Shown piece by piece: positions 1 to 7,748 of a stretch of DNA of 64,000 nucleotides. Both the position numbers and the translations under genes were made by a program. The notes under the pieces were generated by a model. That model ran no database searches and had not been told where the DNA came from. It saw nothing but the letters and a program-made list of their open reading frames with translations. The stretch is from the NCBI RefSeq assembly GCF_000238595.1, contig NZ_AGTS01000002.1, forward strand, positions 1-64,000. Direction: 5' to 3'. This stretch comes from Acidovorax sp. NO-1 (GTDB taxonomy: Bacteria; Pseudomonadota; Gammaproteobacteria; Burkholderiales; Burkholderiaceae_C). The stretch's first letter is position 1; the number at the start of each line of letters is the position of its first letter.

Positions 1-40
1 TAAAAACACTTGAAAATCGTTCCCCACGCGCCGGGCTCAC

Positions 41-64
41 CCGCACCGTTTGAAACCGGTGCGG
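41..64. repeat. 8-bp inverted repeat beyond the 3' end of the Bug gene
   Basis: Arms CCGCACCG (41-48) and CGGTGCGG (57-64) with an 8-base spacer form a hairpin about 85 bases past the stop codon of the leftward receptor gene. No clear T-run follows on either strand, so a terminator role is only possible. Confidence 0.4.
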
Positions 65-99
65 CCCAACGCCAGTCCCCCCGTGCAAGGGCCGCCCCG

Positions 100-148
100 C
101 CGCACCGGGGGCGTCGCCCTTGGGGGAAGCGGCGCAGCCGCCCAGGGG
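100..148 (-). repeat. Post-stop GC-rich element, copy 1
   Basis: The block containing GGGGGCGTCGCCCTTGGGGG and an AAGCGGCGCAGCCG tail abuts the stop codon (149-151) of the leftward Bug gene. A related block lies at 28936-28982, also just past a leftward stop codon. The CCCCC/GGGGG segments can pair, so it may act as a 3' stem-loop. Confidence 0.5.
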
Positions 149-1147
149 TCAATCAACCTTCGCACCCGAGGCCTTCACCACCTGCTGGTACTTCGCGCGT
201 TCGGCGGCCATGAAGCTGTCGAACTGCTGCGGCGTGGTGGGCACGGGTTCAGCCAGCAGGGCGCCGAAGCGGGTTTTGGTTTCGGGGGCGTTGAGTGCCG
301 CCACGAACGCCTTGTTCAGCTTTTCAATCACCGGCTTGGGGGTGGCTGCGGGTGCCACCAGGCCCCACCAGGTGTCGATGGAGAAACCCTTGAACGAAGC
401 GGACAGTGGGGGCACGCCCGGCAGCGACGGGGAGGCGTCGAGCGAGGTCACGGCCAGGGCCTTGAGCTTGCCGGCGCGGATGTTGGGCGCAGCGGCGGCC
501 AGGTTGTCGATGTTGAAGTCCACCTCCCCGGCCAGCAGCGCCAGCTGCGCAGGGTTGGCACCCCGGTAGGGGATGTGCAGGGCGTAGATGCCGGCTTTCT
601 GCTTGAACATCTCGCCCGCCAGGTGGCCCGCGCTGCCGTTGCCGCCGCTGCCGTAGTTGAGCTTGGCAGGGTTGGCCTTGGCATAGGCAATGAGGTCGGC
701 CACGGTGTTGATCTTGAGCTGCTCGGCCTTGGCGGCGTTCATCACCAGCACATTGGGTACGCGCACCATCTGCGTGATGCCGGCGAAGTCCTTGCCTGCG
801 TCATAGGGCATCCTGGCGTACAGCCAGGGGTTGACCGCATGCGTGGCCGTGGCGGCGATGCCAATGGTCAGCCCGTCCGGCGCGGCCTTGGCCACGTAGT
901 CGGCGCCGATGTTGCCGCCCGCGCCGCCCTTGTTCTCGATGATCACGGTGCCCAGCGAGTCGCGCACCCGCTCGGCCAGCGCCCGTGCCGTCACGTCGAT
1001 GGGACCGCCCGGGGCGTAGGGCACAACCAGCCGGATCGGCTGGCCCGAGTCCTGCGCAAAGGCCGCGGTGGACGACAGGGAAAAGGCCGCTGCGGTGGCT
1101 GCGGCGCTGGCGAGGGAGAGGATGTTTCTGCGGTTCATGGACGCCAT
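149..1147 (-). CDS. Bug-family solute receptor (tripartite tricarboxylate transporter type)
   Basis: A periplasmic solute-binding protein of 332 residues. A signal peptide spans residues 1-31 (basic MNRRN, hydrophobic Ala-rich stretch, cleavage after AFA). The mature start carries the family signature IRLVVPYAPGGPIDVTAR, and the mid-region has PDGLTIG. Bug proteins bind carboxylates such as citrate, glutamate or aromatic acids for TctAB permeases or as sensory co-receptors; no permease gene is adjacent, so it may be an orphan receptor. It lies on the same strand as, and just downstream of, a DctS/DctR-like two-component pair. A perfect palindrome lies 12 bases before the start. A second ATG at 1138 (MNRRN) is an equally good start. 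The ligand cannot be told from sequence. Confidence 0.92.
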   Translation of the reverse strand: MASMNRRNILSLASAAATAAAFSLSSTAAFAQDSGQPIRLVVPYAPGGPIDVTARALAERVRDSLGTVIIENKGGAGGNIGADYVAKAAPDGLTIGIAATATHAVNPWLYARMPYDAGKDFAGITQMVRVPNVLVMNAAKAEQLKINTVADLIAYAKANPAKLNYGSGGNGSAGHLAGEMFKQKAGIYALHIPYRGANPAQLALLAGEVDFNIDNLAAAAPNIRAGKLKALAVTSLDASPSLPGVPPLSASFKGFSIDTWWGLVAPAATPKPVIEKLNKAFVAALNAPETKTRFGALLAEPVPTTPQQFDSFMAAERAKYQQVVKASGAKVD

Positions 1148-1158
1148 TGTGCAAAAAA

Positions 1159-1178
1159 TTCGTAAGCAAGCTTACGAA
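1159..1178. promoter_or_regulatory. Perfect palindrome upstream of the Bug gene, likely operator
   Basis: Arms TTCGTAAGC and GCTTACGAA flank a 2-base AA spacer. It occupies the short gap between the response regulator stop and the Bug start codon, where a regulator site would be expected. No T-run follows, so a terminator is less likely. The binding protein is not known; the adjacent response regulator is a natural guess. Confidence 0.5.
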
Positions 1179-1209
1179 GACCTTGTGAACGGCAGGTGGA
1201 CCCGTCGTT

Positions 1210-1881
1210 TCAGGTGTCGCGTGGCATGGGCTGGGACAGGCCCAGGCCTTCCACCAGCAGGCCGAGTTCGTGGGAGCTGCGGATGTCCAGCTTGAGGAAG
1301 ATGGCCGAGCGGTGCGTGTCCACCGTGCGCGGATCGATGGGGCGGTCCGGGTCGCGCAGGGTCAGGGCGCGGGCGGCCTCCTTGCTGCTCATGCCGGTGG
1401 CCAGGAGCCGCGCCACTTCCTGCTGGCGGGGGCTCAGGCTGCTCCACCGCTCGCGCAACAGCTGCTGGCGCTGGCTGCGGTGGGCCTGTACCTGCGAGAG
1501 CTCGGCGGCGCGGGCCACGGCAGCCAGCAGGGTTTGTTCGTCGCAGGGCTTTTCGAGCCAGTCCACCGCGCCGTGCTTGACGGCGGTGACTGCCGAGGCG
1601 AGCTCGCCGTGCGCCGAGAGGAAAACCGTCTTGACCACGGCGTCGCGCTCGCGCATGGCATCAAACACCTGCAGGCCGCTCATGCCGTCCATGCGCAGGT
1701 CCAGCAACACGCAGCCGGGGTGTGCGAGGTCGGCTCCGGCCAGAAACTCGGGGCCGCTGGCAAAGGTGCGAGGGGCGTGCCCGCCGGCCAGCAGCAAGGC
1801 GGCCAGGGAGTTGCGCACGCCCTCGTCGTCGTCCACGACATAGACATGGGCGGCGATCGTGGCAACGGGGGTGTTGGTCAT
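1210..1881 (-). CDS. Two-component response regulator, FixJ/NarL type (DctR-like)
   Basis: 223 residues: a receiver domain (1-125) with acidic pocket D17-D19, phospho-acceptor D61 in LLDLRMDGMSG and conserved K111, then a LuxR-type HTH (148-205) beginning SLSPRQQEVARLLATG. The HTH has about seven extra residues (RDPDRPI) between its two helices, before PRTVDTHRSA, compared with ordinary family members. Its ATG overlaps the stop of the sensor kinase gene by four bases (ATGA), so the two are translationally coupled. Likely target: the Bug receptor gene immediately downstream. The DctR assignment rests on its kinase partner and is not certain. Confidence 0.88.
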   Translation of the reverse strand: MTNTPVATIAAHVYVVDDDEGVRNSLAALLLAGGHAPRTFASGPEFLAGADLAHPGCVLLDLRMDGMSGLQVFDAMRERDAVVKTVFLSAHGELASAVTAVKHGAVDWLEKPCDEQTLLAAVARAAELSQVQAHRSQRQQLLRERWSSLSPRQQEVARLLATGMSSKEAARALTLRDPDRPIDPRTVDTHRSAIFLKLDIRSSHELGLLVEGLGLSQPMPRDT

Positions 1882-4067
1882 GGTGTGGAAGGCAGGTGGG
1901 GCAGCCGGATTTCAAAGACCGCACCGCCGCCCTCGCGGTTGCGTGCGCGCAGCTCGCCGCCCATGCTTTCGACGATGGAGCGGCAGATGTTCAGGCCCAG
2001 CCCCAGTCCGTCGGAGCGCGTGGTGAAGAAGGGTTCGAACAGCCGTTCCGCGATCTCCGGCGGCAGGCCGGGGCCGCGGTCGAGCACCTCCAGGCAGGCA
2101 AAACGTCCATCGGAGATGGTGCGCAGGAGCAGTTCCCGGTCTGCGGGCGGCGTGCCGTGGGCCTGCATGGCTTGCAGGGCGTTCAGGCCCAGGTTCAGCA
2201 CCACCTGTTCGAGCAGCACGCGGTCTGCGTTCACGCGTTGCGGGCCGGGCGCCAGCTCCAGCCGCACCGCCACGCCATGGCGCCGGGCCTCGGCGCGCAG
2301 CAGCAGGGCCAGGGACTGGTCCACGGTGGCATTGAGATCACAGGGCTCGCGCGCCTCGGGGTGCTGGCGCACCCAGCGGCGAATGCGCCCGACGATGTCG
2401 GCAGCGCGCAGGGCCTGGCTGGACAGCGCGGTGAGGCTGTCGTTCAGCAGATTGGTTTTGCCCTGGGCCGCGAGCGAGCGTGCCGCCGCCGCATAGTTGA
2501 CCAGGGCCGCCAGCGGCTGGTTCAGCTCATGCGCCAGGGTGGACGCCATCTCGCCCACGGTGATCACGCGCTGCACGCGCTGCAATTGCGCCTCGCGCTG
2601 CTGCTGCTGTTCCTCGGCACGTTTCTGCGCGGTAATGTCCACCACCGAACTCATCCAGCCAATGTGCTGGCCGTCGCCGTCGATGAGCCGCGCGGTGTAC
2701 ACCATGGTGTGCACGTCGGATCCGTCGCGGTGGCGCAGCCGCGATTCAAAGCCCTGCGGCGCTGCCTGGCCTGCCAGTGCGGCCTCGCTGTTCTGCCAGT
2801 GCCGCTCCAGTTCGTCGGGGTGCCAGTAGGGGTACGGCGGGAGGCGCCCGATCAGCTCGGAGGCCGTGTAGCCCACCATGTCGCACATGGCGGCGTTCAC
2901 GTAGACGATGCGGCCTTCCAGGTCGCGGGCGCGCATGCCCACCAGCAGCGAGTCCTCCATCGACTGCCGAAACGCCTGCGCCTGCTGCAGCGCGTGGGTG
3001 CGTTCGTGCACGCGCTGCTCCAGTTCCACGCGGGCCTGGCGGTTTTCCTGCAACCGCCGTTCGCGCAATTGCCAGTACAGGGCGCCCAGCACCAGCAGGC
3101 CGGATGCCAGGCTTGCCAGCGCCCAGGCCTGCTGGCGGGCCAGCGCCACCACCCTGCTGTCGGCCGTCAGGGTGAGGGTCCAGCCAAGGTCCGGCAGGGG
3201 TTCCTCCAACGCCAGGTATTCGCGTGCGTTGCCAGGCATGCGCAGCTCGGAGCCGGGCTGGTCGGGGCGTTGCACCAGCTCCCACGGCACGGCAGCCGGA
3301 ATCCACTGCGGCCCGTACTGCTCATCGTGCTGCACCTGCCCGACCGCCTGCGGTGTGAGGGGCCTGCTCACGCGGTACAGCCAGGATGCCTCGGAGCCCA
3401 GAAAGACAATGCCCCGTTCGTCCGTGACGAACACCGGGTCGCGCAGCTGCGCCCAGGTGTCCACGATGGGCTCCATGCGCACCTTGACGGCCACCACGCC
3501 GATCACCTTGCCAGCACTGTCCGTGATGGGGCCGGAGGCGAACAGTCCGGGCGCGCCCGTGGTTTTGCCCACACCGTAAAAGCGCCCGGCCTTGCCTTGC
3601 AGCGCGTCCCGGAAATAGGGGCGGTTGCTGTAGTTGTGGCCCATAAAGCTGCTGGGCGTGTTCCAGTTGCTGGAGGCGAGGGTGAGGCCCTTGTCGTCCA
3701 TCACATACAGCGTGTCGGAGCCTGCGTGGGCGTTGATGGCCTGGAGGTAGGCGTTGGCGGCTTCGCGCATGTGTGCGGAGTCGGGGTTGCGCAGCAGGTC
3801 TTTCACCACGGGCTGCTGCGCGGCGGTGAATGGCAGGTAGCTGTAGCGCGTGGCCACGCCGCGCAGGGCCAGCGCCTGCACCTCGGCAGAGCGGCGCAGG
3901 TTGTCCCACTGGTTTTCCATCTCGGCCCGCGTGGCCCATTCGCCCGCACCCAGCACCAGCAGGATGGCCACGCCCAACACGGTAAGCACCGGTCGTGTGC
4001 CGCGCAGCTTGGCGCGCGCCCGCGAGAGCAGGGACACAACGGCGGCCGGCGCGGGTACGGGTGCCAT
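1878..4067 (-). CDS. Membrane sensor histidine kinase with periplasmic Cache and PAS domains (DctS-like)
   Basis: 729 residues from the ATG at 4067, which has an AAGGA ribosome site 5 bases upstream; a TTG at 4100 would add 11 residues. Order: TM1 (about 25-43), periplasmic double-Cache sensor (50-305, with SNRPYFRDALQG), TM2 (about 315-335), coiled linker, PAS (370-480), HisKA with the phospho-His in TLAHELNQP (about H513), and HATPase with N box (NLGLNALQAM), DRGPGLP and GLGLGLNICRSI. Architecture matches DctS/DctB sensors of carboxylates. It is coupled to the response regulator by a 4-base overlap and lies upstream of a carboxylate-type receptor gene, which suggests sensing of an extracellular organic acid. 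Confidence 0.9.
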   Translation of the reverse strand: MAPVPAPAAVVSLLSRARAKLRGTRPVLTVLGVAILLVLGAGEWATRAEMENQWDNLRRSAEVQALALRGVATRYSYLPFTAAQQPVVKDLLRNPDSAHMREAANAYLQAINAHAGSDTLYVMDDKGLTLASSNWNTPSSFMGHNYSNRPYFRDALQGKAGRFYGVGKTTGAPGLFASGPITDSAGKVIGVVAVKVRMEPIVDTWAQLRDPVFVTDERGIVFLGSEASWLYRVSRPLTPQAVGQVQHDEQYGPQWIPAAVPWELVQRPDQPGSELRMPGNAREYLALEEPLPDLGWTLTLTADSRVVALARQQAWALASLASGLLVLGALYWQLRERRLQENRQARVELEQRVHERTHALQQAQAFRQSMEDSLLVGMRARDLEGRIVYVNAAMCDMVGYTASELIGRLPPYPYWHPDELERHWQNSEAALAGQAAPQGFESRLRHRDGSDVHTMVYTARLIDGDGQHIGWMSSVVDITAQKRAEEQQQQREAQLQRVQRVITVGEMASTLAHELNQPLAALVNYAAAARSLAAQGKTNLLNDSLTALSSQALRAADIVGRIRRWVRQHPEAREPCDLNATVDQSLALLLRAEARRHGVAVRLELAPGPQRVNADRVLLEQVVLNLGLNALQAMQAHGTPPADRELLLRTISDGRFACLEVLDRGPGLPPEIAERLFEPFFTTRSDGLGLGLNICRSIVESMGGELRARNREGGGAVFEIRLPHLPSTP

Positions 4068-4112
4068 CACATCCTTGAGCGGGAGCGGTGGGGTGGGCAA
4101 GCCGTCGGGGCT

Positions 4113-5165
4113 TCAGCCGCCGTGTTTGTCTGCCTCCGAGGTGAACGAATCGGCGTAGAACTCCTCGGGGGGCAGGCCGCGGTGGGCGCTGTAGGCGTCG
4201 CGCGCAGAGTCCACCACGATGGGCGCGCCGCAGGCATACACCTGGTAGCCCGAAAGATCCGCAATGTCGTCCAGCACGGCCTGGTGCACAAAGCCGGTGC
4301 GGCCCGTCCAGCCGTCTTCGGGCAATGCATCCGACACCACGGGCACATAGCGAAGGTGGGGCATCTGTGCCGAGCGGGCGACGATCCAGTCGCTGAGATA
4401 AAGGTCTGTCGGGCGCCTGCCGCCCCAGTACAGCACGGTGGGGCGACTGATGCCCTTGAATTGCATGTGCTCGATCAGCGCCTTGATGGGCGCAAAACCG
4501 GTGCCTGAAGCCAGCAGCACGATGGGTTTGTCGGAATCTTCGCGCAGGAAAAAGCTGCCGAACGGACCTTCGACCCGCAGGATTTCTTTTTCCTTCATCG
4601 CGCCGAACACATGGTCGGTGAACTTGCCGCCCGGCATGTGGCGGATGTGCAGTTCCACGCCCGGCGCCTCGGCCTGCGTGTGGGGCGCGTTGGCCATCGA
4701 ATAGGCACGGCGGGCGCCGTCACGCAGGATGAATTCGATGTACTGGCCCGCGTGGTACCGGAAGGTATCGGCGGCCGGCAGTTGCAGGCGCACCTGCATC
4801 ACGTCGTGCGACTTTTTCTCCAGCGCAGCCACGCGCACCGGCATCTTCTTGATCGGATAGGCGCTCTCATCCGTGACCTGGCGCGATTCCAGCACCACGT
4901 CGGTCAGGGGCTGCGCGCAGCACGTCAGCACCAGGCCCGCTGCCTCTTCGTCGGCGGTAAGGGCCTTGGACTGGTGTTCACCGTGGTGCACGGCGCCGCT
5001 GAGTTTTTTGCACTTGCAGGAGCCGCAGGCGCCGTCCTTGCAGCCATAGGGCAGGCCGACGCCGTTGCGGATGGCCGCCGCCAGAATGGCCTCGCCCGCG
5101 TTGGCACTGAAGGCGCGGCCGCTGGGCTGCACGGTGATCTGGAAAGCGGTCTCTGCGCTGGTCAT
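4113..5165 (-). CDS. 2Fe-2S flavoprotein reductase (CDP-6-deoxyglucoseen reductase-like)
   Basis: 350 residues from the ATG at 5165, which has AAGGAT upstream; an ATG at 5201 lacks such support. The N-terminal plant-type ferredoxin domain (about 1-90) has the cluster cysteines in YGCKDGACGSCKCKK and a later LTCCAQP. It is followed by an FAD domain (RAYSMANAP, equivalent to RxYS) and an NAD domain (VLLASGTGFAPIKALIEH, YACGAP). It should pass electrons from NAD(P)H through FAD to the iron-sulfur cluster and on to an unknown acceptor. Annotation pipelines often name this family after AscD or RfbI, but no sugar genes are nearby, so an oxygenase or general reductase role is as likely. The downstream neighbour is an SDR protein on the opposite strand. 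Confidence 0.88.
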   Translation of the reverse strand: MTSAETAFQITVQPSGRAFSANAGEAILAAAIRNGVGLPYGCKDGACGSCKCKKLSGAVHHGEHQSKALTADEEAAGLVLTCCAQPLTDVVLESRQVTDESAYPIKKMPVRVAALEKKSHDVMQVRLQLPAADTFRYHAGQYIEFILRDGARRAYSMANAPHTQAEAPGVELHIRHMPGGKFTDHVFGAMKEKEILRVEGPFGSFFLREDSDKPIVLLASGTGFAPIKALIEHMQFKGISRPTVLYWGGRRPTDLYLSDWIVARSAQMPHLRYVPVVSDALPEDGWTGRTGFVHQAVLDDIADLSGYQVYACGAPIVVDSARDAYSAHRGLPPEEFYADSFTSEADKHGG

Positions 5166-5213
5166 CGAATGGGTATCCTTGAGGGCTCTTGTAGTCAACA
5201 AACGGCCCTGATT

Positions 5214-6158
5214 TTGCCTTCAAACCAGAATCCCCTCGGCGCCCTGCCAGCGCGCTTTCGCCGCGAACGCCTTTTGATCGTGGGGTGTGGCGACGTTGGC
5301 CAGCGCGTTGCGCGCAACCTCAACACCGGCCCCGGTGCAGGGCGGCTGCAGGTGCTGGCCCTCACATCGACCCCCGGACGGGTAGAGGCTCTGCGCCGGC
5401 TGGGTGTGCGCCCGCTGGTGGGCAACCTCGACGATGCCACCACCCTGCGGCGCCTTGCCGGCCTGGCCACAAGGGTGTTGCACCTGGCACCTCCCCCCGG
5501 GGAAGGGGCCGCAGGTGGCCGCTGGTGGCTGGACCCCCGCACCGTGGCACTGGCCCGTGCACTGCGCCAGCGCAGCCTGCCGCAATCGCTGGTCTATGCG
5601 TCCACCAGTGGCGTGTACGGCGACTGCCAGGGCGCCCGGGTGCCGGAGACACGGCCCCTGGCGCCCGCCACGCCACGCGCCCAGCGCCGGGTGAATGCCG
5701 AGCGCGCCGTGCGTCACCTCGGCCGCGCGGGTGTGCGTGCGAGCCTGCTGCGTATCCCGGGCATCTATGCGCCCGACCGCGAGGGGGGCACGCCCGAGGC
5801 CCGCCTGCGCCGTGGCACACCGGTGCTGGTGGCCGAGGACGATGTGTTCACGAACCACATCCATGCAGATGATCTGGCGCGCGCATTGCTGGCCGCGATC
5901 TGGAAGGCGCGCCCGCAACGCGCCTACAACATCAGCGATTCGACCCACATGAAGATGGGCGACTACTTTGACTTGGCGGCCGACATGTACGGGCTGCCTC
6001 GCCCGCCCCGCGTGCCGCGCAACACGGCGCAGGACCAGTTGCCGCTGATGCTGCTGAGCTTCATGAGCGAGTCCCGCCGGCTGGAGAATCACCGCATGCA
6101 GCAGGAACTGGGGGTGCGGTTACGCTACCCGAGCGTGGCCGAAGGGCTGCGCACCTGA
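5214..6158 (+). CDS. NAD-dependent epimerase/SDR-family oxidoreductase (extended SDR)
   Basis: About 314 residues. The Rossmann motif LLIVGCGDVGQRVA lies near the N-terminus, followed by a nucleotide-sugar-epimerase-like YASTSGVYGD, a catalytic region and IPGIYAPDREGG. Similar proteins are annotated as YeeZ-like or NAD-dependent epimerases; the substrate is unknown. The start is uncertain: TTG at 5214 gives PSNQNPLGALPARFRR before the Rossmann fold, while an ATG at 5169 would overlap the start region of the divergent reductase and TTG 5275 would begin right at the fold. None has a good ribosome site. Confidence 0.8.
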   Translation: MPSNQNPLGALPARFRRERLLIVGCGDVGQRVARNLNTGPGAGRLQVLALTSTPGRVEALRRLGVRPLVGNLDDATTLRRLAGLATRVLHLAPPPGEGAAGGRWWLDPRTVALARALRQRSLPQSLVYASTSGVYGDCQGARVPETRPLAPATPRAQRRVNAERAVRHLGRAGVRASLLRIPGIYAPDREGGTPEARLRRGTPVLVAEDDVFTNHIHADDLARALLAAIWKARPQRAYNISDSTHMKMGDYFDLAADMYGLPRPPRVPRNTAQDQLPLMLLSFMSESRRLENHRMQQELGVRLRYPSVAEGLRT

Positions 6159-6194
6159 TGCGCTTTCCTACCCACCTTGGCCAAGGCTTGCAGG

Positions 6195-6923
6195 TCAGCA
6201 GGGGGCTTGGCCGCCGTTGGAACGGCACACGCCGCCGGGGCCGGGGAACCGTCCCGGGCCGACACGGGGGTAGGTGTTGCCCAGGTTGTCGGTACAGCGG
6301 AAATCACCGCACTGGGTGAGCCGCGGCTTGGGCTGCACAGGGCCGGCCTGGGGGAACGGATCGGGAAAAAGCGGCCGATGGCGCGATGGCGGCACCACCA
6401 CCACACGGGGTTGGGCTGCGCGGTTTTTCTCCACTTCGGCATAGCCCTGCGGACCCAGGCAGTCCAGGTCCATCTGGCGCTGGGCGGCCTCCAGCCGCAG
6501 TTCCTGGTCATAGGTAGACCGTGACAGGCCCGCAGCCACCAGATCAAAATTGCGCCGCGAGCGCGCGCATTCTGGCGAGCGCGCGTAGTCTTGCGGTTGG
6601 GGTGCGTTGGCGGCGGCCTGCGCGGCGCGTGCCCGGTCGCGTTCGGCATTGCGCCGAGCCTGCGTTTCAGCGGCAAGCGCTTCGGCCTCCAGGCGTTGCT
6701 GCTTGCGCTCCAGGGCCTCGGCAGCCAGCTCGCGCTCCTGCTGGAGTTCTTCGGGGCTCTTGCGGGCTTCCACCTCACGCGCCGCGGTGCCACCGGCGCA
6801 GGTTCCATCCGTATAGGTCACCTTGCCGGTCTGGGTATCCGTGCAGCGCAGCACCTGCGCAGCAGCGGGAAGCGCCAGGAGGCTCAGGCACAGGGCGGCA
6901 TGGCTGAAAACATGGCCTGGCAT
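6195..6923 (-). CDS. Secreted DUF4124-type protein with coiled coil
   Basis: 242 residues. A signal peptide (about 1-22, ending ALPAAAQ) precedes a DUF4124-like motif, LRCTDTQTGKVTYTDGTC. A charged Glu/Arg/Ala coiled coil (about 50-105) and a Cys-containing C-terminal part with proline-rich PSRHRPLFPDPFPQ follow. DUF4124 proteins are envelope proteins of unknown function in beta- and gammaproteobacteria. It lies 18 bases downstream of another leftward envelope protein gene and probably shares its transcript. Confidence 0.72.
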   Translation of the reverse strand: MPGHVFSHAALCLSLLALPAAAQVLRCTDTQTGKVTYTDGTCAGGTAAREVEARKSPEELQQERELAAEALERKQQRLEAEALAAETQARRNAERDRARAAQAAANAPQPQDYARSPECARSRRNFDLVAAGLSRSTYDQELRLEAAQRQMDLDCLGPQGYAEVEKNRAAQPRVVVVPPSRHRPLFPDPFPQAGPVQPKPRLTQCGDFRCTDNLGNTYPRVGPGRFPGPGGVCRSNGGQAPC

Positions 6924-6941
6924 ATCCCGTCTCCCAGGGTA

Positions 6942-7442
6942 TTAACGGTCGCTCAGTGGCGTCTGGCGGTTGCGCGGGTCGTTGTTGCTGCGCCATTGCT
7001 CTGGCGCCAGCTGGGTGCGTTCGCGGCGATCGTTCTCGCGCATCTGCTCGCGGCGAACCCGGTCGCGTTCCGCATCAAGCCGTGCGGCCTCAGCGCGCTC
7101 ACGGTCGCGGTCACGGGCCCGGGCGTTGCGGTCTTGTTCGGCCCGCGCGCGGTCACGTTCACGTTCGCGCTCCCGCCAGTCGTTGCGGTTTCGGTCGCGG
7201 TCACGTTCGCGCCAGTCGTTGCGGTTGCGGTCGCGCTCCCAGCGGTTGTCCCTGTCAGAGTAATAGATATAGCCCGGTGCTGGCGCGTAGGCGGGATACA
7301 CCGGGCTGGAGTAGCCCTCGTACCCCGGTGAGTAGTACGTGGGGCCCCCATCGTAGTACCCGTCGCCAGGAACGGTGGCACAGCCAGAAACGACGGCGCC
7401 CATGGCCGTCAGTGCAACGATGCGGGCGAGTGTGTTTTTCAT
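6942..7442 (-). CDS. Arg/Asp-rich repeat lipoprotein
   Basis: 166 residues. The lipobox VSGC places the lipidated Cys at residue 21. A Tyr/Gly/Pro-rich segment (about 27-60) follows, then a highly charged region (65-130) built from repeats of the type DRNRNDWRERD, with RERERDRARAEQD after it. Such Arg-rich outer envelope lipoproteins are common in Burkholderiales but uncharacterised. The charged region could be a rigid helix or could bind RNA or anionic polymers; this is speculation. It is the first gene of a leftward pair with the DUF4124-like gene. Confidence 0.68.
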   Translation of the reverse strand: MKNTLARIVALTAMGAVVSGCATVPGDGYYDGGPTYYSPGYEGYSSPVYPAYAPAPGYIYYSDRDNRWERDRNRNDWRERDRDRNRNDWRERERERDRARAEQDRNARARDRDRERAEAARLDAERDRVRREQMRENDRRERTQLAPEQWRSNNDPRNRQTPLSDR

Positions 7443-7644
7443 GGTAGTCAGACCCCCTGCGCCGGGTGGTGTTCCGGCCCGTTCGTAAAGCCCCAGAAAA
7501 GCACCCCGGCGGAGTGTTACAAATTTCGGAGCTTGTGCCGTGAGGCGCTTTCAATGTAGCGCCCGGAGCCACCGTTTGGTTGACCTGCTTTTCCGTTGGG
7601 TGGCGTAGGACAGCACGCAAACAAGCACGATTCCCGGTGGTGCC

Positions 7645-7708
7645 TTGAAAAATTGATAGCTGTCCGCGCTTTACCAGCAAGCGATAGAGCCCTATTTTTT
7701 ATAAAAAC
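7645..7708 (-). repeat. Dispersed palindromic repeat, copy 1
   Basis: Reverse-orientation copy: TTGATAGCTG, then CGCTT, then AAGCGATAGAG. Moderately degenerate. It lies between the 3' end of the CheV-like gene and the lipoprotein promoter. Confidence 0.75.
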
Positions 7709-7738
7709 GGGCCCGCCCACCGCTCGCGTTGGCCCGAA
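7703..7738 (-). terminator. Likely terminator of the CheV-like gene
   Basis: On the minus strand, CGGGCC and GGCCCG arms (7708-7713, 7731-7736) with a long loop are followed by TTTTTAT. The weak stem keeps confidence moderate. Confidence 0.45.
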
Positions 7739-7748
7739 CCGGCGGTGC

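Larger units (their letters stand above)
7443..7748. other. Intergenic region between the CheV-like and lipoprotein genes
   Basis: 306 bases with no credible gene. It holds one copy of the dispersed palindromic repeat (7645-7708), a likely terminator for the CheV-like gene (7703-7738), and presumably the leftward promoter of the lipoprotein gene. Confidence 0.6.

Noticed and set aside
1722-4508. Long rightward open frame (928 codons) across the sensor kinase gene
   Set aside because: It is an antisense shadow of the kinase and reductase genes, with His/Gly/Arg-rich composition typical of high-GC complementary frames, and has no recognisable motif.
4611-5213. N-terminal extension of the SDR protein over the reductase gene
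   Set aside because: The upstream part of the frame is antisense to the reductase gene and has no relation to the epimerase family.
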